DNA of 62,000 nucleotides from the NCBI RefSeq assembly GCF_963678635.1, contig NC_087063.1:25526764-25588763 (forward strand). The letters are read 5' to 3'. How positions within the stretch are numbered: the stretch's first letter is position 1; each line of letters begins with the position of its first letter. The notes below the pieces were generated by a model that worked only from the letters and a program-made list of their open reading frames with translations, made no database searches and had not been told where the DNA came from. Made by a program: the position numbers and the translations under genes. Origin of the DNA: Symsagittifera roscoffensis. Taxonomy: Eukaryota > Xenacoelomorpha > Acoela > Convolutidae. Below are positions 33,267 through 48,200 of this stretch, one piece after another.

Positions 33267-36200
33267 GTAAGTTTAAGTTCAAAGTTTTGTACAGAATGGC
33301 GCCCCTCTTGCACGAGTTTCGAATTATCAAAAGAAATTTCATACATAGCGCTCAAGCATTTATGACGAAAAGTTACTTTATTAATTTTCGATTAACTTAT
33401 TATAATCAACACTGCTTCAGCGTTCACACTATGATTTGTTAGATTTCCAAAGATTTTCCCAGAAGCTTATAAAAAAAGTCCAAAACGCCTTTTTATCCCC
33501 TCAAAAACACTGAATAACATTTATAAAAAGTAACTGAATAGCATTTATAAAGAGTAAAGTTGCTAAAAACATTTGCATATATGGTTAAAAGTCGACTTTG
33601 GAAAATTTTATGCTTTTTTCATATTAATTCTTTTTAATATCAATTTTTCATATTACAGAATACTGTTTTATTATGTGCAATTTAATGACAAACAAAAACA
33701 AAAAAAAAATATTTTTTTTTCGACAATTTTCTTAATTCTCATTACATATCTAGCTGATGAAAATTTGGTTCTCATTAAAAAATAGTCTGATCAATCTTAT
33801 CATATAACACTAATAATAGACGTGTTGTGAGGCTTACATATATTCGATTAAAAACCTCAGCTAGTTAACATGCAAGATGCATTTGATTTGGTTAGTTAAT
33901 AAGATAATAGGTCGAACTTTACCTCTGAGGTTTTCGATATTGTGCTCTGCAACAGCGAATAAATTTGATTCTGGTTCAGCCAATTCTTTTATGATGTCTT
34001 TATAAAACTTTCTCAATCATGAGAGAAAAAATGAAATCAAACCTGAAAATTTTTTAGATAAAAAATCTATTTCCTTTAACATTTTTAGAGCCAAACTAAA
34101 AATATTTATGATTTTTATGCGACCTTTGTCAACCTGGTGAAACTGGAAAAAATTTTCGGCGATATGCATGCTTTTATTCAGGCGCAGATCTAGGAATTTC
34201 TCGAGGGGGGAGGCAGAATTTCAAAAAAAAATTTGAAAATTTTGTCAGCTTTTTTTTAGGTCGACCAAATTGATTTTTGAGCTCTCCCAAATCACTATTG
34301 ACTATAAAGACCCTAACTTGACCAAATATTGTGCGCAGCAGAAAAATTTTTGATAAAAGCGTTTTTAGGCACTTTTTGGAAAATTTCGACCAAAAAATCG
34401 CCGTTTTTTGGGCGCGCGCTCTCCCCTCAAAATTAGTATAGATTGGCGCTGAAGGCGCTTTTAGAGAAGTTTTAAGGTCAGTCAGCCAAAAGTGGACATC
34501 TCAAAATACTACAAAGGGTGGACCTTTGGGTTGGCAAGGGGTCCAGTCCCTGAAAACTAAACGTCCTCCTCCCCCCGCCCCCCACCTCAAATCCGCTACA
34601 GCTTATATCAATACATTTGGGTTAATCACCTGGTCATCATGTCTGAAATTTGTTTTTAGTTTTTTACTCCCAGACAAAGCAAGACTAGTTTTCAAATGAT
34701 GTGCAGAAAAATTCTACGGAAAAGCTTATAAAATTCAGCAGCACCATTACCGTTTCCATTTTTTCTTTGAATTGGTTGTTTGGGCACAGAATTGAGTTGA
34801 CAATGAAAAAAGAAACAAATTTCTTACCTCAATTTTGTTTTATCTTGAAAAATTGCGCACCATACATTTTCCATACATACATTTTTGATGACCAGCTTTT
34901 TTCATGTAACCATAAAAGGTCTTCTGTATATTCTTCTTTTTTCTTCAAAACCTTTGTACAGGCAAAAATTTTTTTGAAAGATTTTCAAATAATTATTATA
35001 TGTATATAAATTTTTCTCATACACCCAATGTACCCTATTGAAAGACAAGAATTTTTTGAAGGGATGACAACCCGGGTGTGTTGTTTTTAAGTTTTCCTAT
35101 TTAATAATACTTAATCAAATGTTTTTATTTAATCACATTTAATCAAATGTTTTTCCCTGGTTTAACCTCTAAGCACGTTTTTCCCTGGCTTATTTTTATA
35201 CACACAAAATGCTTATCTAAAAGTGCATGCAAGAACAATTCTTGTCGCACAGTATCATGCATGAAGTGTACGGAAAAAAAATGCTTGTAACACAATTTCA
35301 ATTTGTCCGATGATAATGGATGGTAAGCGCTTTTTTTAACCAAAACTCCAAAGCAAAGTCACCTCAAAAAATCATTTTGATGCTCAAACGAAACTTTCCG
35401 AAAGAAATTTCTACCTAATTTTGGTATCATATTGTCTATAAGGTAGCTCATAATGAGTTTTTCATACAAAAGAACCAAAAATTGAAAAGTTTTCTTGGAA
35501 CTCAGATTTATCAATTTTTTTTGTGATAAGATAAATTTTATCTATCAAAAAAGTTATTCCACGATTTTGTTATCTATCGAAAAGGTTATTCCAAATCCGC
35601 TACAGCTTACATCAAAACATTTGGGTTAATCGCCTGGTTATCATGTCTGAAATTTGTTTTTAGATTTTTACTCCCAGACAAAGCAAGACTAGTTTTCAAA
35701 TGATGTGCAGAAAAGTTCTATGGAAAAGCTTATAAAATTCAGCAGCACCATTACCGTTTCCATTTTTTCTTTGAATTGATTGTTTGGGCACAGAATTGAG
35801 TTGACAATAAAAAAAGAAACAAATTTCTTGCCTCAATTTTGTTTTATCTTGAAAAATTGCGCACCATACATTTTCCATACATACATTTTTGATGACCAGC
35901 TTTTTTCATATAACCATAAAAGGTCTTCTGTATATTCTTCATTTTTCTTCAAAACCTTTGTACAGGCAAAAAAAATTTTGAAAGATTTTCAAATAAATAT
36001 TATTTGTATATAAATTTTTCTCATACCCCCAATGTATCCTATTGTAAGACAAGAATTTTTTGAAGGGATGACAACCTGGGTGTGTTGTTTTTAAGTTTTT
36101 CTATTTAATCATACTTAATCAAATGTTTTTATTTAATCACATTTAATCAAATGTTTTTCCCTGGTGTCCCCTCTAAGCACGTTTTTCCCTTGCTTATTTT

Positions 36201-39200
36201 TATACACACAAAATGCTTATCTAAATTTGCATGCAAGAACAATTCTTGTCGCACAGTATCATGCATGAACTGTACGGAAAAAAAATGCTTGTCACACAAT
36301 TTCAATTTGTCCGATGATAATGGATGGTAAGCGCTTTTTTTAACCAAAAATCCAAAGCAAAATCACTTCGAAAAATCATTTTGATGCTCAAACGAAACTT
36401 TCCGAAAGAAATTTCTAACTAATTTTGGTATCATATTGTCTATAAGGTAGCTCATGATGAGTTTTTCATACAAAAGAACCAAAAATTGAAATAAAAGTTT
36501 TCTTGGAACTCAGATTTATCAATTTTTTTTGTGATAAGATAAATTTTATCTATCAAAAAAGTTATTCCACGATTTTCAACCATTTCGTTTTTTGAAGTAA
36601 TTGCTTCTAGCGAGAGACAAAATTTTACTGTTGATTGGCATAAGATTTGTGTTAAATATGACATGTTTATTTGATGGCGAACCTGTAAAATCAGTTTATC
36701 TGAAAAAATATTTTCACAGTTTTCTTAGAAAAAATACTCAGTGATCAGATTGTGTTTCTGGACAACTAACAAAAAATCTTTTGAGTCAGGGAAAAAATGC
36801 TTTGCAAACAAGTTTCATTTATGAGAAAATGTTAATCGTTGTAGAAGATTGTTTTATCTGACATCCGCTACAGCATGAACGCAGCTCAGATAAACAAATG
36901 AAATTGTTGCAGTTCGTGTTGTGATATTAATTAAACACACAAACGGTAGATTTTGTTCAACACAAAAATTGTTCAAAAATTAGCAGATATGGAAAGACAA
37001 AAACTTATCCTCAAGTTTGAATAGAAAACTCAACAGCCCAGCAATCAACAATAATATCAGTCGGAAATTCGAAAAAAAGTCGGAAAACAAGACATCAAGG
37101 GAAACAACAAACAAGAAGGCATTTAAGTATTGATTGCGAGGGTACAAAGTTAATTGAACACTGCAATGGACACCACATTACCCGCACTCAGTAAAAAAAG
37201 AAATTAAAAGATTATAAGGGATTATATTGTCAGTCTTCATAAATTTCAAGAAGAATCGATTATAATTGATTAAAAAAGGATTATAATGTTACTTTTTTTG
37301 AAACAAAAGAAAACATTATATTTGATTATAACCAATTAAAAATTATATACTTATATGATTATATAATTATATGATTAAAAATATATATATATATTTAAAA
37401 AAAAGTTTTATTGAGTTATAATCCATTTTAATTGATTATAATACATTTTAATCGATTATAATCCATTATTTTTCAACAAACGTCATCGTTTCATTTTAAT
37501 TTGAATTAAAGTGGGCTAAGCTATTTTAGTTGGTATTAATTTTTTTTTCATTTTTTTTTCAATTCGATTTTTTTAAACAGTTTTTCGAAAATAAAACCTT
37601 CAAATAGTGCGACCTGTTAAGCAGAAAAAAGCTTAAAATTACAAAAACATGATAACAAACATCTTCTCATTAGTATTAACTACGTTGAGTCAACGTCTTC
37701 CAGGGTAGCGGCCATTTAGCCGATGGAATTTAGGCCAAAAACAAACTAAAAGAAACTGTAATTTTGTACTTATAGCTTAAACTTAAATTAATTTAAAAAA
37801 TAAAACTGTGTTTTCACGCAAATTAGCTAACTGATAACACATTATAATTTATTTTTTTTGAAGTAATATTTTGATAAAAAAGGGATTATAATCTATTATA
37901 ATAGATTATAATAGATTGTAAGAGATTGTAAGAGATTATAAGAGATTTTGGGAAAAATTATAGTCAAATATAATTGATTGTAATTTATTATAATGTCACG
38001 AAAAATGATATCAATAAATCGTTTAAACACCTAAATTTGGCGCTTATAATTAATAATAATTTTGATAAAATTACAATTATAATTGTAATATAATCGATTA
38101 TTTTCTCTTTTTACTGAATGCGGGTTACCAGATCAAACCAATGGTTGCTTTTCAACGGTTGCTTTTCCTTACAAATTACTGTCTTGTTTCGGCGTTATCA
38201 AAAGTCTGCACATATCAGTTATAAGTTATCGGAGGAAACTAGCAGACCCATTTCTTGCAATAAAAAGACAAAAAACAACGAAACTGGACATAAAGTACCA
38301 CTCAAATACCTCATCTATAGGCGGTTCAACAACTGAACAAATCGTTATTTTGAGAAAAACTGTCCATGAAACGTGGAAGCGTTCGGTTAGAAATCAAGAT
38401 TTTAAAAAAAATCTGCGTCAGTGATATTTACAAAGCGGAATGTTACATTACCAAAATAGCAAATGAGTAATTGACATGGATAGCCGCATCCAAGTTTAGG
38501 TTAGGTCTAAATGATCTATTATAACGGATTATTATGATGATTTTTTGACTATTTTTATTGATTATAATTACCGAAATAAAGTGTTTGAAGGATTTATATT
38601 TCATTATAATCGTGATTTTTTCCAAGAGATTATAATCTGTTGTAACCGATTATAATTAATTATAGTTCTTACAAAAAACCATCAGAATCAATTATAATTG
38701 ATTATAATCGATTATAATCTCTTATTTTGCCAAAATTTTGTCAATTCAAAACTATATTCGAAATAATATCTTATGGCTTATTATTTTGTGTCAAAAAAAA
38801 TCTCTATAAGAGAGATCTCTTGACCACTTTGGTTCATCTGAACACAAAATTTCACCTCGAAACAAAAATTTCATAGAGATCTTTTCATAGAGATTCCCGC
38901 GGTAGATGAAAAATAAATCTTCCGAATCAATCATGAAACTAAGTCAATTTGCTGATGTTTTGGTGGTTAAAAAGCTTGAAACATGCATCACAAAACAACT
39001 CTAATGGGGAAGAAATGAAAAAAAAACTTTATAAATTTGAATTGATTAGAAAACTTTAAAAACAATTTTTTCATTTTTCATTGGAACTAGCGTCTACGAA
39101 AAGCATAAAATATGAGCAATTTAAATGCAACTTCGAAGACAAAATGAATAAACAAAAGGGACTATAATCAATTATAATCGATTATAATGGATTTTTGTGC

Positions 39201-42200
39201 AAAACTAAGGAATTAGAAATTTGAATAAAAATAATGAATTATAATCAATTATAATTGATTTTAAGAGTATCGAAAAATGGACGAATAAATAATCGATTAT
39301 AAACAATTATAATTGATTATATTTAATTATAATTTGATCTTAAAAAGAGAGGTTATAATCGATTTTTAAGTGATTAAAATCGATTGTTTCTCAATTGTAG
39401 TAAAACTGGTTCGTAATATAATCGATTATTAGCGCTTGAAATTGGATGCAGGTACTGGAATGTACTGATGTCGTGTCGGTAAAATTTTTTCTACCTTGTC
39501 CAAGAAATTCTCTGAATTCAAAAAGCGGCATAAGACTTATAGCACAAAATCAGAACACTAGAGGAAAAAAGGAGCATAGAAATTTTGAAATATTGGAAAA
39601 AAAAACAAACAATGATCCCTGATAACCAAACAAAAGCGAAGAGACAATTACTTCTAACTTTCTTTTATGAGTTAAAGAATATTAAAGCCCATGTTGATAT
39701 TTGGAAGAAGTTTTTTTTTCTGCGGAACAACCGTGCTCGAGGTATGTTTCGACCGTGATCGAGGTATGTTACGACCGTTCTCGAGGTATGTTTCGACTGC
39801 GCTCGAGATATGTTTCGACCGCTCTCGAGGTATGTTCCGACTGTGCTCGAGGTATGTTTTGACCGTCCTCGAGGTGTGTTTGGACTGTGCTCGCGGTATG
39901 TTTGGACCGTACTCGAGTTATGTTTGGACTGTGCTCGACCATGCTCGAGGTATGTTTCAATCGTGCTCGAGGTATGTTTTGACCGTGCTCGACCGTTCTC
40001 GAGATATGTTTCGATCGTGCCCGAGGTATGTTTCGACCGTCCTCGAGGTATGTTTGGACCGTACTCGAGTTATGTTTGGACTGTGCCCGAGGTATGTTTC
40101 GACCGTCCTCGAGGTATGTTTGGACCGTCCTCGAGGTATGTTTGGACCGTACTCGAGTTATGTTTGGACTGTGCTCGAGGTATGTTTCAATCGTGCTCGA
40201 GGTATGTTTGAGCAGTGCTCGACCATACTCGAGGTATGTTTCAATCGTGCTCGACCATGCTCGAGGTATGTTGGAACCGTGCTCGAGATTTGTTTTGACC
40301 ATGCTCGAGGATTGTTTTGACCCTGCTCGATCTATATTTTGACCGTGCTCGAGGCATGTTGTTTCGAACTTGTGCTCGACCCAAACCCTTGTCTCGACTA
40401 CTCTTTTTCGGACGAGCATTGACATGTGCTTGATTTTTAAAGTCGAAACACAAAGTGAGCACATCGACCCGGGCACCAGCCGCGCAGACACGGATTTGGA
40501 AAAGAGAGTTGAACAAATCTAATTCATCGAGCTGCACCCCACTTGTTTGCACTATGAACAATTTAACAAAAATAGGATAGAAAAAGAAATTCCAGAATGG
40601 CGGGAGGGGATGGGGGTAACCAAACTTACTGATACATGGCCTTCGAACAAAAAAATCGCAACTTCTTGTTTTGAAAATATTCCAGGTTAATAAATCAAAA
40701 TGCGTTAACTCAAAAGTGGATAATTTTTTCATATGGATAAAAATGGATAAAAAATTAAGTTCGCTTGAATCGCTTGAATCTTAAAATTAGCCACGATCAA
40801 GTTTGTGCACGATCAAGGATCAAACAAGATATCCAAAATACAAGAATGATGACGATAAACTAGTCATTTTTCTTACAAACCCTTATATTATCGTGTTGTG
40901 GTTTTGCATTACATCGCAATATTCTCCATGTAATGTATAGATTCCAGATTTCAGATTTGTTTTGTAAAACAGAGCATAAAAAATATTTGATGATCACTAA
41001 ACAAAACTTGTCTGAAGCTGACACAAGCTGACATTACCATGAAACTAAAAGCATCTTCAAAACTATTGCCGCTAAACTATTAACTTTGCCGCTGCAGAAA
41101 ACATCAGAACCAATCTACTGCACCCAATAAAACTATTCGATAAATCGAATTCAAACTTGTTTGAGGTCAAGACATCAGAAATTTGAATTGCTCAAATACA
41201 ATTTTTCACAAAATGAAATTATTATCTAGTAAAGGTTACACAAGTCAACCTTATGCTTTTAACAGTTCGAATTTTTATTCAACCAATCCAAACGTAGCGA
41301 GCGACTAATTTTCTTATTAACATGGGCATGTTGGCAAGAATTTGATAATAATTTGAGCAGGGGTGGATTTAGGGGGGGGGGGGGTACGTTCCCCCTTCAG
41401 GGATTCAACCCCCTGCGGACCCAAAGGGTCCCCCTTTGTACTCTTTTGAGCTATCCATTTTTGGCTGACGGACTCTAAATTTTTTCTAAAGGCGCCTTTG
41501 GTGTCAATATATACTAATTTTGAAGGGGGAGCGCGCACCAAAAAAACGCCTTTTTTGGTATAAATTTTCCAAAAAGCAACTACAAACGCTATTTTTGGCT
41601 TATTTTTTTTAAATTTTGCCTGCGGCGCAAAAATTTTGGCAAAAACAGGGCCGTCTTTTTTTGTGCATTGGGAGAGCTTGGAACATGATTTTGGTCGACC
41701 TAAAAAATATCGACAAAATTTTCGGAATTTCTAGAAACGCCCCTGATTTTGAGAGATGTTCCCAAGAGCCATGTTGAGCCAGCTACAGTTATTAAATTCT
41801 GACTAAATTTTGAGTGCCAACGATTGTTTCCATAATCTGTCATGATTGTGGCAAAATTAAAAATCATCAAGACCATTGTTGTCAGTAGGGTTTTTTTGAG
41901 ACGTTTTTTCTGCCTCATTCTTTGCTAGCAAAGCTTCATCATTTTTCGTGAGCAAAATTAGAAAATGGAGAAAAATTTTTAGGTGGCAATAAAACTGTGA
42001 ATGATTTAAAACTGTGGATGATTGGATAATATGAAATATACTATGAGCTCATCGAAATAAAAATTGATGCAATCTGGAAAAAGACATCAAGTGCAATTTT
42101 GTGAAACTAGGTGATGATATTCTAAAATACAATGATAGCTTCAAAAACATTTGAATTTAAAGAGACAGTGAGATTAAATTTAGCAATCTTTTTGTCAAAA

Positions 42201-45200
42201 TTTGCAAAAAAAATTAGCAAAATTCAATGAAATATTGTAGTGGGCCCAATTTCATTGGAAAAAATGTACAGTTTAATAATTTTTATGCAATTTCATTTAA
42301 CACATATGATTTCATTGCGTATACGTGTGCATCAAAAATTAGTTCTAGTAAACTGTTCTGCATAGAAAATATTGCTACGAGCCATTTTTTCAAAAAATTT
42401 TTTGATAAGTTTGTAAAATATGATCATTTTTTATATGTTTTTGATAAAAACGAAATTCATTCTGTTTGTGAATTTTTATTTAAGAGATTTTCATAGAGAA
42501 TTGCTTCGACAAAAATTTTTAATTTGTTTGTTAGTTGTAGGTTCAATAAAATGTTGTCGTTCAGCACAATCAAATTGAATTTATGCAACAAAGATACTTA
42601 ACTTTGTTTCTGTGAAAAAACTGAGTGCAGAAAAACAGTTTCATCTCTGAAAATTCAAATTATTGCATGAAATTGAATTTCGGTATTCTTGCAAACTTCA
42701 AGACGGCATATTTAAGAGATATAAGATATAACCGGCAGGTATTTCTATGTGCTGTTGTTTTTTAACTAATTTAAGATTTTTTCACCTCATTTGAAGGGAA
42801 CCAGCATGAGGTGCTACTATATAGGTGAAACCTGCTTATATAATGTCCATGACGCAGTTAAATTTTTAATTTATACCTGCGTCTGAATTCAAATCGTCTA
42901 AAAATATTCCAGGTTAATAAATCAAAATGCGTTAACTCAAAAGTGGATAACTTTTTCATATGGATAAAAATGGATAAAAATTTAAGTTCGCTTGAATCGC
43001 TTGAATCTTAAAATTAGCCAAGACTTTGCAAGATATTATCAAAGAGACATGGGATGTTCACAATTCAATGCAAGATTGCGCAAAAGTTTGTGCACGATCA
43101 AGGATCAAACAAGATATCCAAAATACAAGAATGATGACGATAAACTAGTCATTTTTCTTACAAACCCTTATATTATCGTGTTGTGGTTTTGCATTACATC
43201 GCAATATTCTCCATGTAATGTATAGATTCTAGATTTCAGATTTGTTTTGTAAAACAGAGCATAAAAAATTTTTGATGATCACTAAACAAAACTTGTCTGA
43301 GGCTGACACAAGCTGACATTACCATGAAACTAAAATCATCTTCAAAACTATTGCGGCTAAATTATTAACTTTGCCGCTGCAGAAAACATCAGAACCAATC
43401 TACTGCACCCAATAAAATTATTCGATAATTCGATTTCAAACTTGTTTGAGGTCAAGACATCAGAAATTTGAATTGCTCAAATACATTTTTTCACAAATTG
43501 AAATTATTATCTAGTAAAGGTTACACAAGTCAACCTTATGTTTTTAACAGTTCGAATTTTTATTCAACCAATCCAAACGTAGCGAGCGACTAATTGTCTT
43601 ATTAAGATGGGCATGTTGGCAAGAATTTGATAATAATTTGAGCAGTGGTGGATTTAGGGGGGGGGGACGTTCCCCCTTCAGGGATTCAACCCCCTGCGGA
43701 CCCAAAGGGTCCCCGCTTTGTACTATTTTGAGCTATCCATTTTTGGCTGACGGACCCTAAATTTTTTCTAAAGGCGCCTTTGGTGTCAATATATACTAAT
43801 TTTGAAGGGGGAGCGCGCGCCAAAAAAAAACGCAATTTTTTTATATTAATTTTCCAAAAAGCACCTACAAACGCTATTTTTGGCTTATTTTTTTTAAATT
43901 TTGCCTGCGGCGCAAAAATTTTGGCAAAAACAGGGCCGTCTTTTTTGTGCATTGGGAGAGCTTGGAACATGATTTTGGTCGACCTAAAAAAGATCGACAA
44001 TATTTTCGAAAATTCTAGAAACGCCCCTGATTTTGAGAGATGTTCCCAAGAGCCATGTTGAGCCAGCTACAATTATTAAATTCTGACTAAATTTTGAATG
44101 CCAACAATTGCTACCATAATCTGTCATGGTTGTGGCAATATTAAAAATCATCAAGACCATTGTTGTCAGTAGGGTTTTTCTGAGACGTTTTTTCTGCCTC
44201 ATTCTTTGCTGGCAAAGCTTCATCATTTTTCGTGAATAAAATTAGAAAATGGAGAAAAAATTTTAGGTGGCAATAAAACTGTGAATGATTTAAAACTATG
44301 GATGATTGGATAGTATGAAATAAACTATGAGCTCATCGAAATAAAAATTGATGCAATCTGGAAAAAGACATCAAGTGCAATTTTGTGAAACCCGGTGATG
44401 ATATTCTAAAATACAATGATAGCTTCAAAAACATTTGAATTTAAAGAGACAGTGAGATTAATTTTAGCAATCATTTTGTCAAAATTTGCAAAAAAAATTA
44501 GCAAAATTCAATGAAATATTGTAGTGGGCCCAATTTCATTGGAAAAAATGTACAGTTAAATAATTTTTATGCAATTTCATTTATCACATATGATTTCATT
44601 GCGTATACGTGCATCAAAAATTAGTTCTAGTAAAACTGTTCTGCATAGAAAATATTGCTACGAGCCATTTTTTCAAAAAAAATTTTGAAAAAGTTTGTAA
44701 AATTTGATCATTTTTAATATATTTTTGATAAAAACGAAATTTATTCTGTTTGTGAATTTTTATTTATGAGGTTTTCATAGAGAATTGCTCCGACAAAAAT
44801 CTTTAATTTGTTTGTTAGTTGTAGGTTCCATAAAATGTCGTCGTTCAGCACAATCAAATTGAATTTATGCAACAAAAATACTTAACTTTGTTTCTGTGAA
44901 AAAACTGAGTGCAGAAAAACAGTTTCATCTCTGAAAATTCAAATTATTGCCTGAAATTGAATTTCGGTATTGTTGCAAACTTCAAGACGGCATATTTAAG
45001 AGATATAAGATATAACCGGAAGGTATTTCTATGTGCTGTTGTTTTTTAACTAATTTAAGATTTTTTCACCTCATTTGAAGGGAACCAGCATGAGGTGCTA
45101 CTATATAGGTGAAATCTGCTTATATAATGTCCATGACGCAGTTAAATTTTTAATTTATACCTGCGTCTGAATTCAACTCGTCTGAAAATATTCCAGGTTA

Positions 45201-48200
45201 AAAAATCAAAATGCGTTAACTCAAAAGTGGATAAATTTTTCATTGGTTAAAAATGGATAAAAATTTAAGTTCGCTTGAATCGCTTGAATCTTAAAATTAG
45301 CCAAGACTTTGCAAGATATTATCAAAGAGACATGGGATGTTCACAATTCAATGCAAGATTGCGCAAAAGTTTGTGCACGATCAAGGATCAAACAAGATAT
45401 CCAAAATACAAGAATGATGACGATAAACTAGTCATTTTTCTTACAAACCCTTATATTATCGTGTTGTGGTTTTGCATTACATCGCAATATTCTCCATGTA
45501 ATGTATAGATACTAGATTTCAGATTTGTTTTGTAAAACAGAGCTTAAAAAATATTTGATGATCACTAAACAAAACTTGTCTGAAGCTGACACAAGCTGAC
45601 ATTACCATGAAACTAAAATCATCTTCAACATGGCAAGAATTTGATAATAATTTGAGCAGGGGTGGATTTAGGGGGGGACGTTCCCCCTTCAGGGATTCAA
45701 ACCCCTGCGGACCCAAAGGGTCCCCCTTTGTACTATTTTGAGCTATCCATTTTTGGCTGACGGACCCTAAATTTTTTCTAAAGGCGCCTTTGGTGTCAAT
45801 ATATACAAAATTTGAAGGGGGAGCGCGCGCCAAAAAAACGCAATTTTTTTATATAAATTTTCCAAAAAGCACCTACAAACGCTATTTTTGGCCTATTTTT
45901 TTTTAATTTTACCTGCGTCGCAAAAATTTTGGCAAAAACAGGGCCGTCTTTTTTGTGCATTGGGAGAGCTTGGAACATGATTTTGGTCGACCTAAAAAAG
46001 ATCGACAATTTTTTCGAAAATTCTAGAAACGCCCCTGATTTTGAGAGATGTTCCCAAGAGCCATGTTGAGCCAGTTACAATTATTAATTTTTGACTAAAT
46101 TTTGAATGCCAACAATTGTTACCATAATCTGTCATGGTTGTGGCAATATTAAAAATCATCAAGACCATTGTTGTCAGTAGGGTTTTTTTGAGACGTTTTT
46201 TCTGCCTCATTCTTTGCTAGCAAAGCTTCATCATTTTTCGTGAGCAAAATTAGAAAATGGAGAAAAATTTTTAGGTGGCAATAAAACTGTGAATGATTTA
46301 AAACTGTGGATGATTGGATAATATGAAATATACTATGAGCTCATCGAAATAAAAATTGATGCAATCTGGAAAAAGACATCAAGTGCAATTTTGTGAAACT
46401 TGGTGATGATATTCTAAAATACAATGATAGCTTCAAAAACATTTGAATTTAAAGAGACAGTGAGATCAAATTTAGCAATCATTTTGTCAAAATTTGCAAA
46501 AAAAATTAGCAAAATTCAATGAAATATTGTAGTGGGCCCAATTTCATTGGAAAAAATGTACAGTTTAATAATTTTTATGCAATTTCATTTAACACATATG
46601 ATTTCATTGCGTATACGTGTGCATCAAAAATTAGTTCTAGTAAAACTGTTCTGCATAGAAAATTTTGCTACGAGCCATTTTTTCAAAAAAAATTTTGAAA
46701 AAGTTTGTAAAATTTGATCATTTTTTATATGTTTTTGATAAAAACGAAATTCATTCTGTTTGTGAATTTTTATTTATGAGGTTTTCATAGAGAATTGCTC
46801 CGACAAAAATCTTTAATTTGTTTGTTAGTTGTATGTTCCATAAAATGTCGTCGTTCAGCCCAATCAAATTGAATTTATGCAACAAAAATACTTAACTTTG
46901 TTTCTGTAAAAAAACTGAGTGCAGAAAAACTGTTTCATCTCTGAAAATTCAAGTTATTGCCTGAAATTGAATTTCGGTATTGTTGCAAACTTCAAGGCGG
47001 CATATTTAAGAGATATAAGATATAACCGGAAGGTATTTCTATGTGCTGTTGTTTTTTAACTAATTTAAGATTTTTTCACCTCATTTAAAAGGAACCAGCA
47101 TGAGGTGCTACTATATAGGTGAAATCTGTTTATATAATGTCCTTTGACGCAGTTAAATTTTTAATTTATACCTGCGTCTTAATTCAAATCGTCTGAAAAT
47201 ATTCCAGGTTAATAAATCAAAATGCGTTAACTCAAAATAGGATAATTTTTTCATTGGTTAAAAATGGATAAAAATTTAAGTTCGCTTGAATCGCTTGAAT
47301 CTTAAAATTAGCCAAGACTTTGCAAGATATTATCAAAGAGACATGGGATCATCACAATCCAATGCAAGATTGCGCAAAAGCTTGTGCACGATCAAGGATC
47401 AAACAAGATATCCAAAATACAAGAATGATGACGATAAACTAGTCATTTTTCTTACAAACCCTTATATTATCGTGTTGTGGTTTTGCATTACATTGCAATA
47501 TTTTCCATGTAATGTATGGATTCTAGATTTCAGATTTGTTTTGTAAAACAGAGCATAAAAAATATTTGATGATCACTAAACAAAACTTGTCTGAAGCTGG
47601 CACAAGCTGACAATACCATGAAAATAAAATCATCTTCAAAACTATTGCCGCTAAACTATTAACTTTGCCGCTGCAGAAAACATCAGAACCAATCTACTGC
47701 ACCCAATAAAACTATTCGATAAATCGATTTCAAACTTGTTTGAGGTCAAGACATCAGAAATTTGAATTGCTCAAATACATTTTTTCACAAACTTAAATTA
47801 TTATCTAGTAAAAGTTACACAAGTCAACCTTATGCTTTTAACAGTTCAAATTTTTACTCAACCAATCCAAACGTAGCGAGCGACTAATTGTCTTATTAAC
47901 ATGGGCATGTTGGCAAGAAATTGATAATAATTTGAGCAGGCAATAATTTGAGACGTTCCCCCTTCAGGTATTCAACCCCCTGCGGACCCAAAGGGTCCCC
48001 CTTTGTACTATTTTGAGCTATCCATTTTTGGCTGACGGACCCTAAGTTTTTTCTAAAGGCGCCTTTGGTGTAAATATATACTAAATTTGAAGGGGGAGCG
48101 CGCGCCAAAATAACGCAATTTTTTGATATAAATTTTCCAAAAAGCACCTACAAACGCTATTTTTGGCTTTTTTTTTTTTAATTTTGCCTGCGGCGCAAAA

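Noticed and set aside
33131-33365. Open frames of 74-76 codons at exon A on both strands
   Set aside because: They run in other phases through the exon and past its donor. Only the phase that joins exon B without a stop fits.
34701-36347. Duplicated frames of 66-102 codons
   Set aside because: They are carried along by the 1-kb tandem duplication. Composition is Phe/Lys/Ile-rich and no motif is seen.
39691-40491. Long open frames on both strands (209 and 240 codons) at the minisatellite
   Set aside because: The 22-bp unit has few stops, so it stays open in several phases on both strands. The protein repeat is exactly the rotated DNA repeat.
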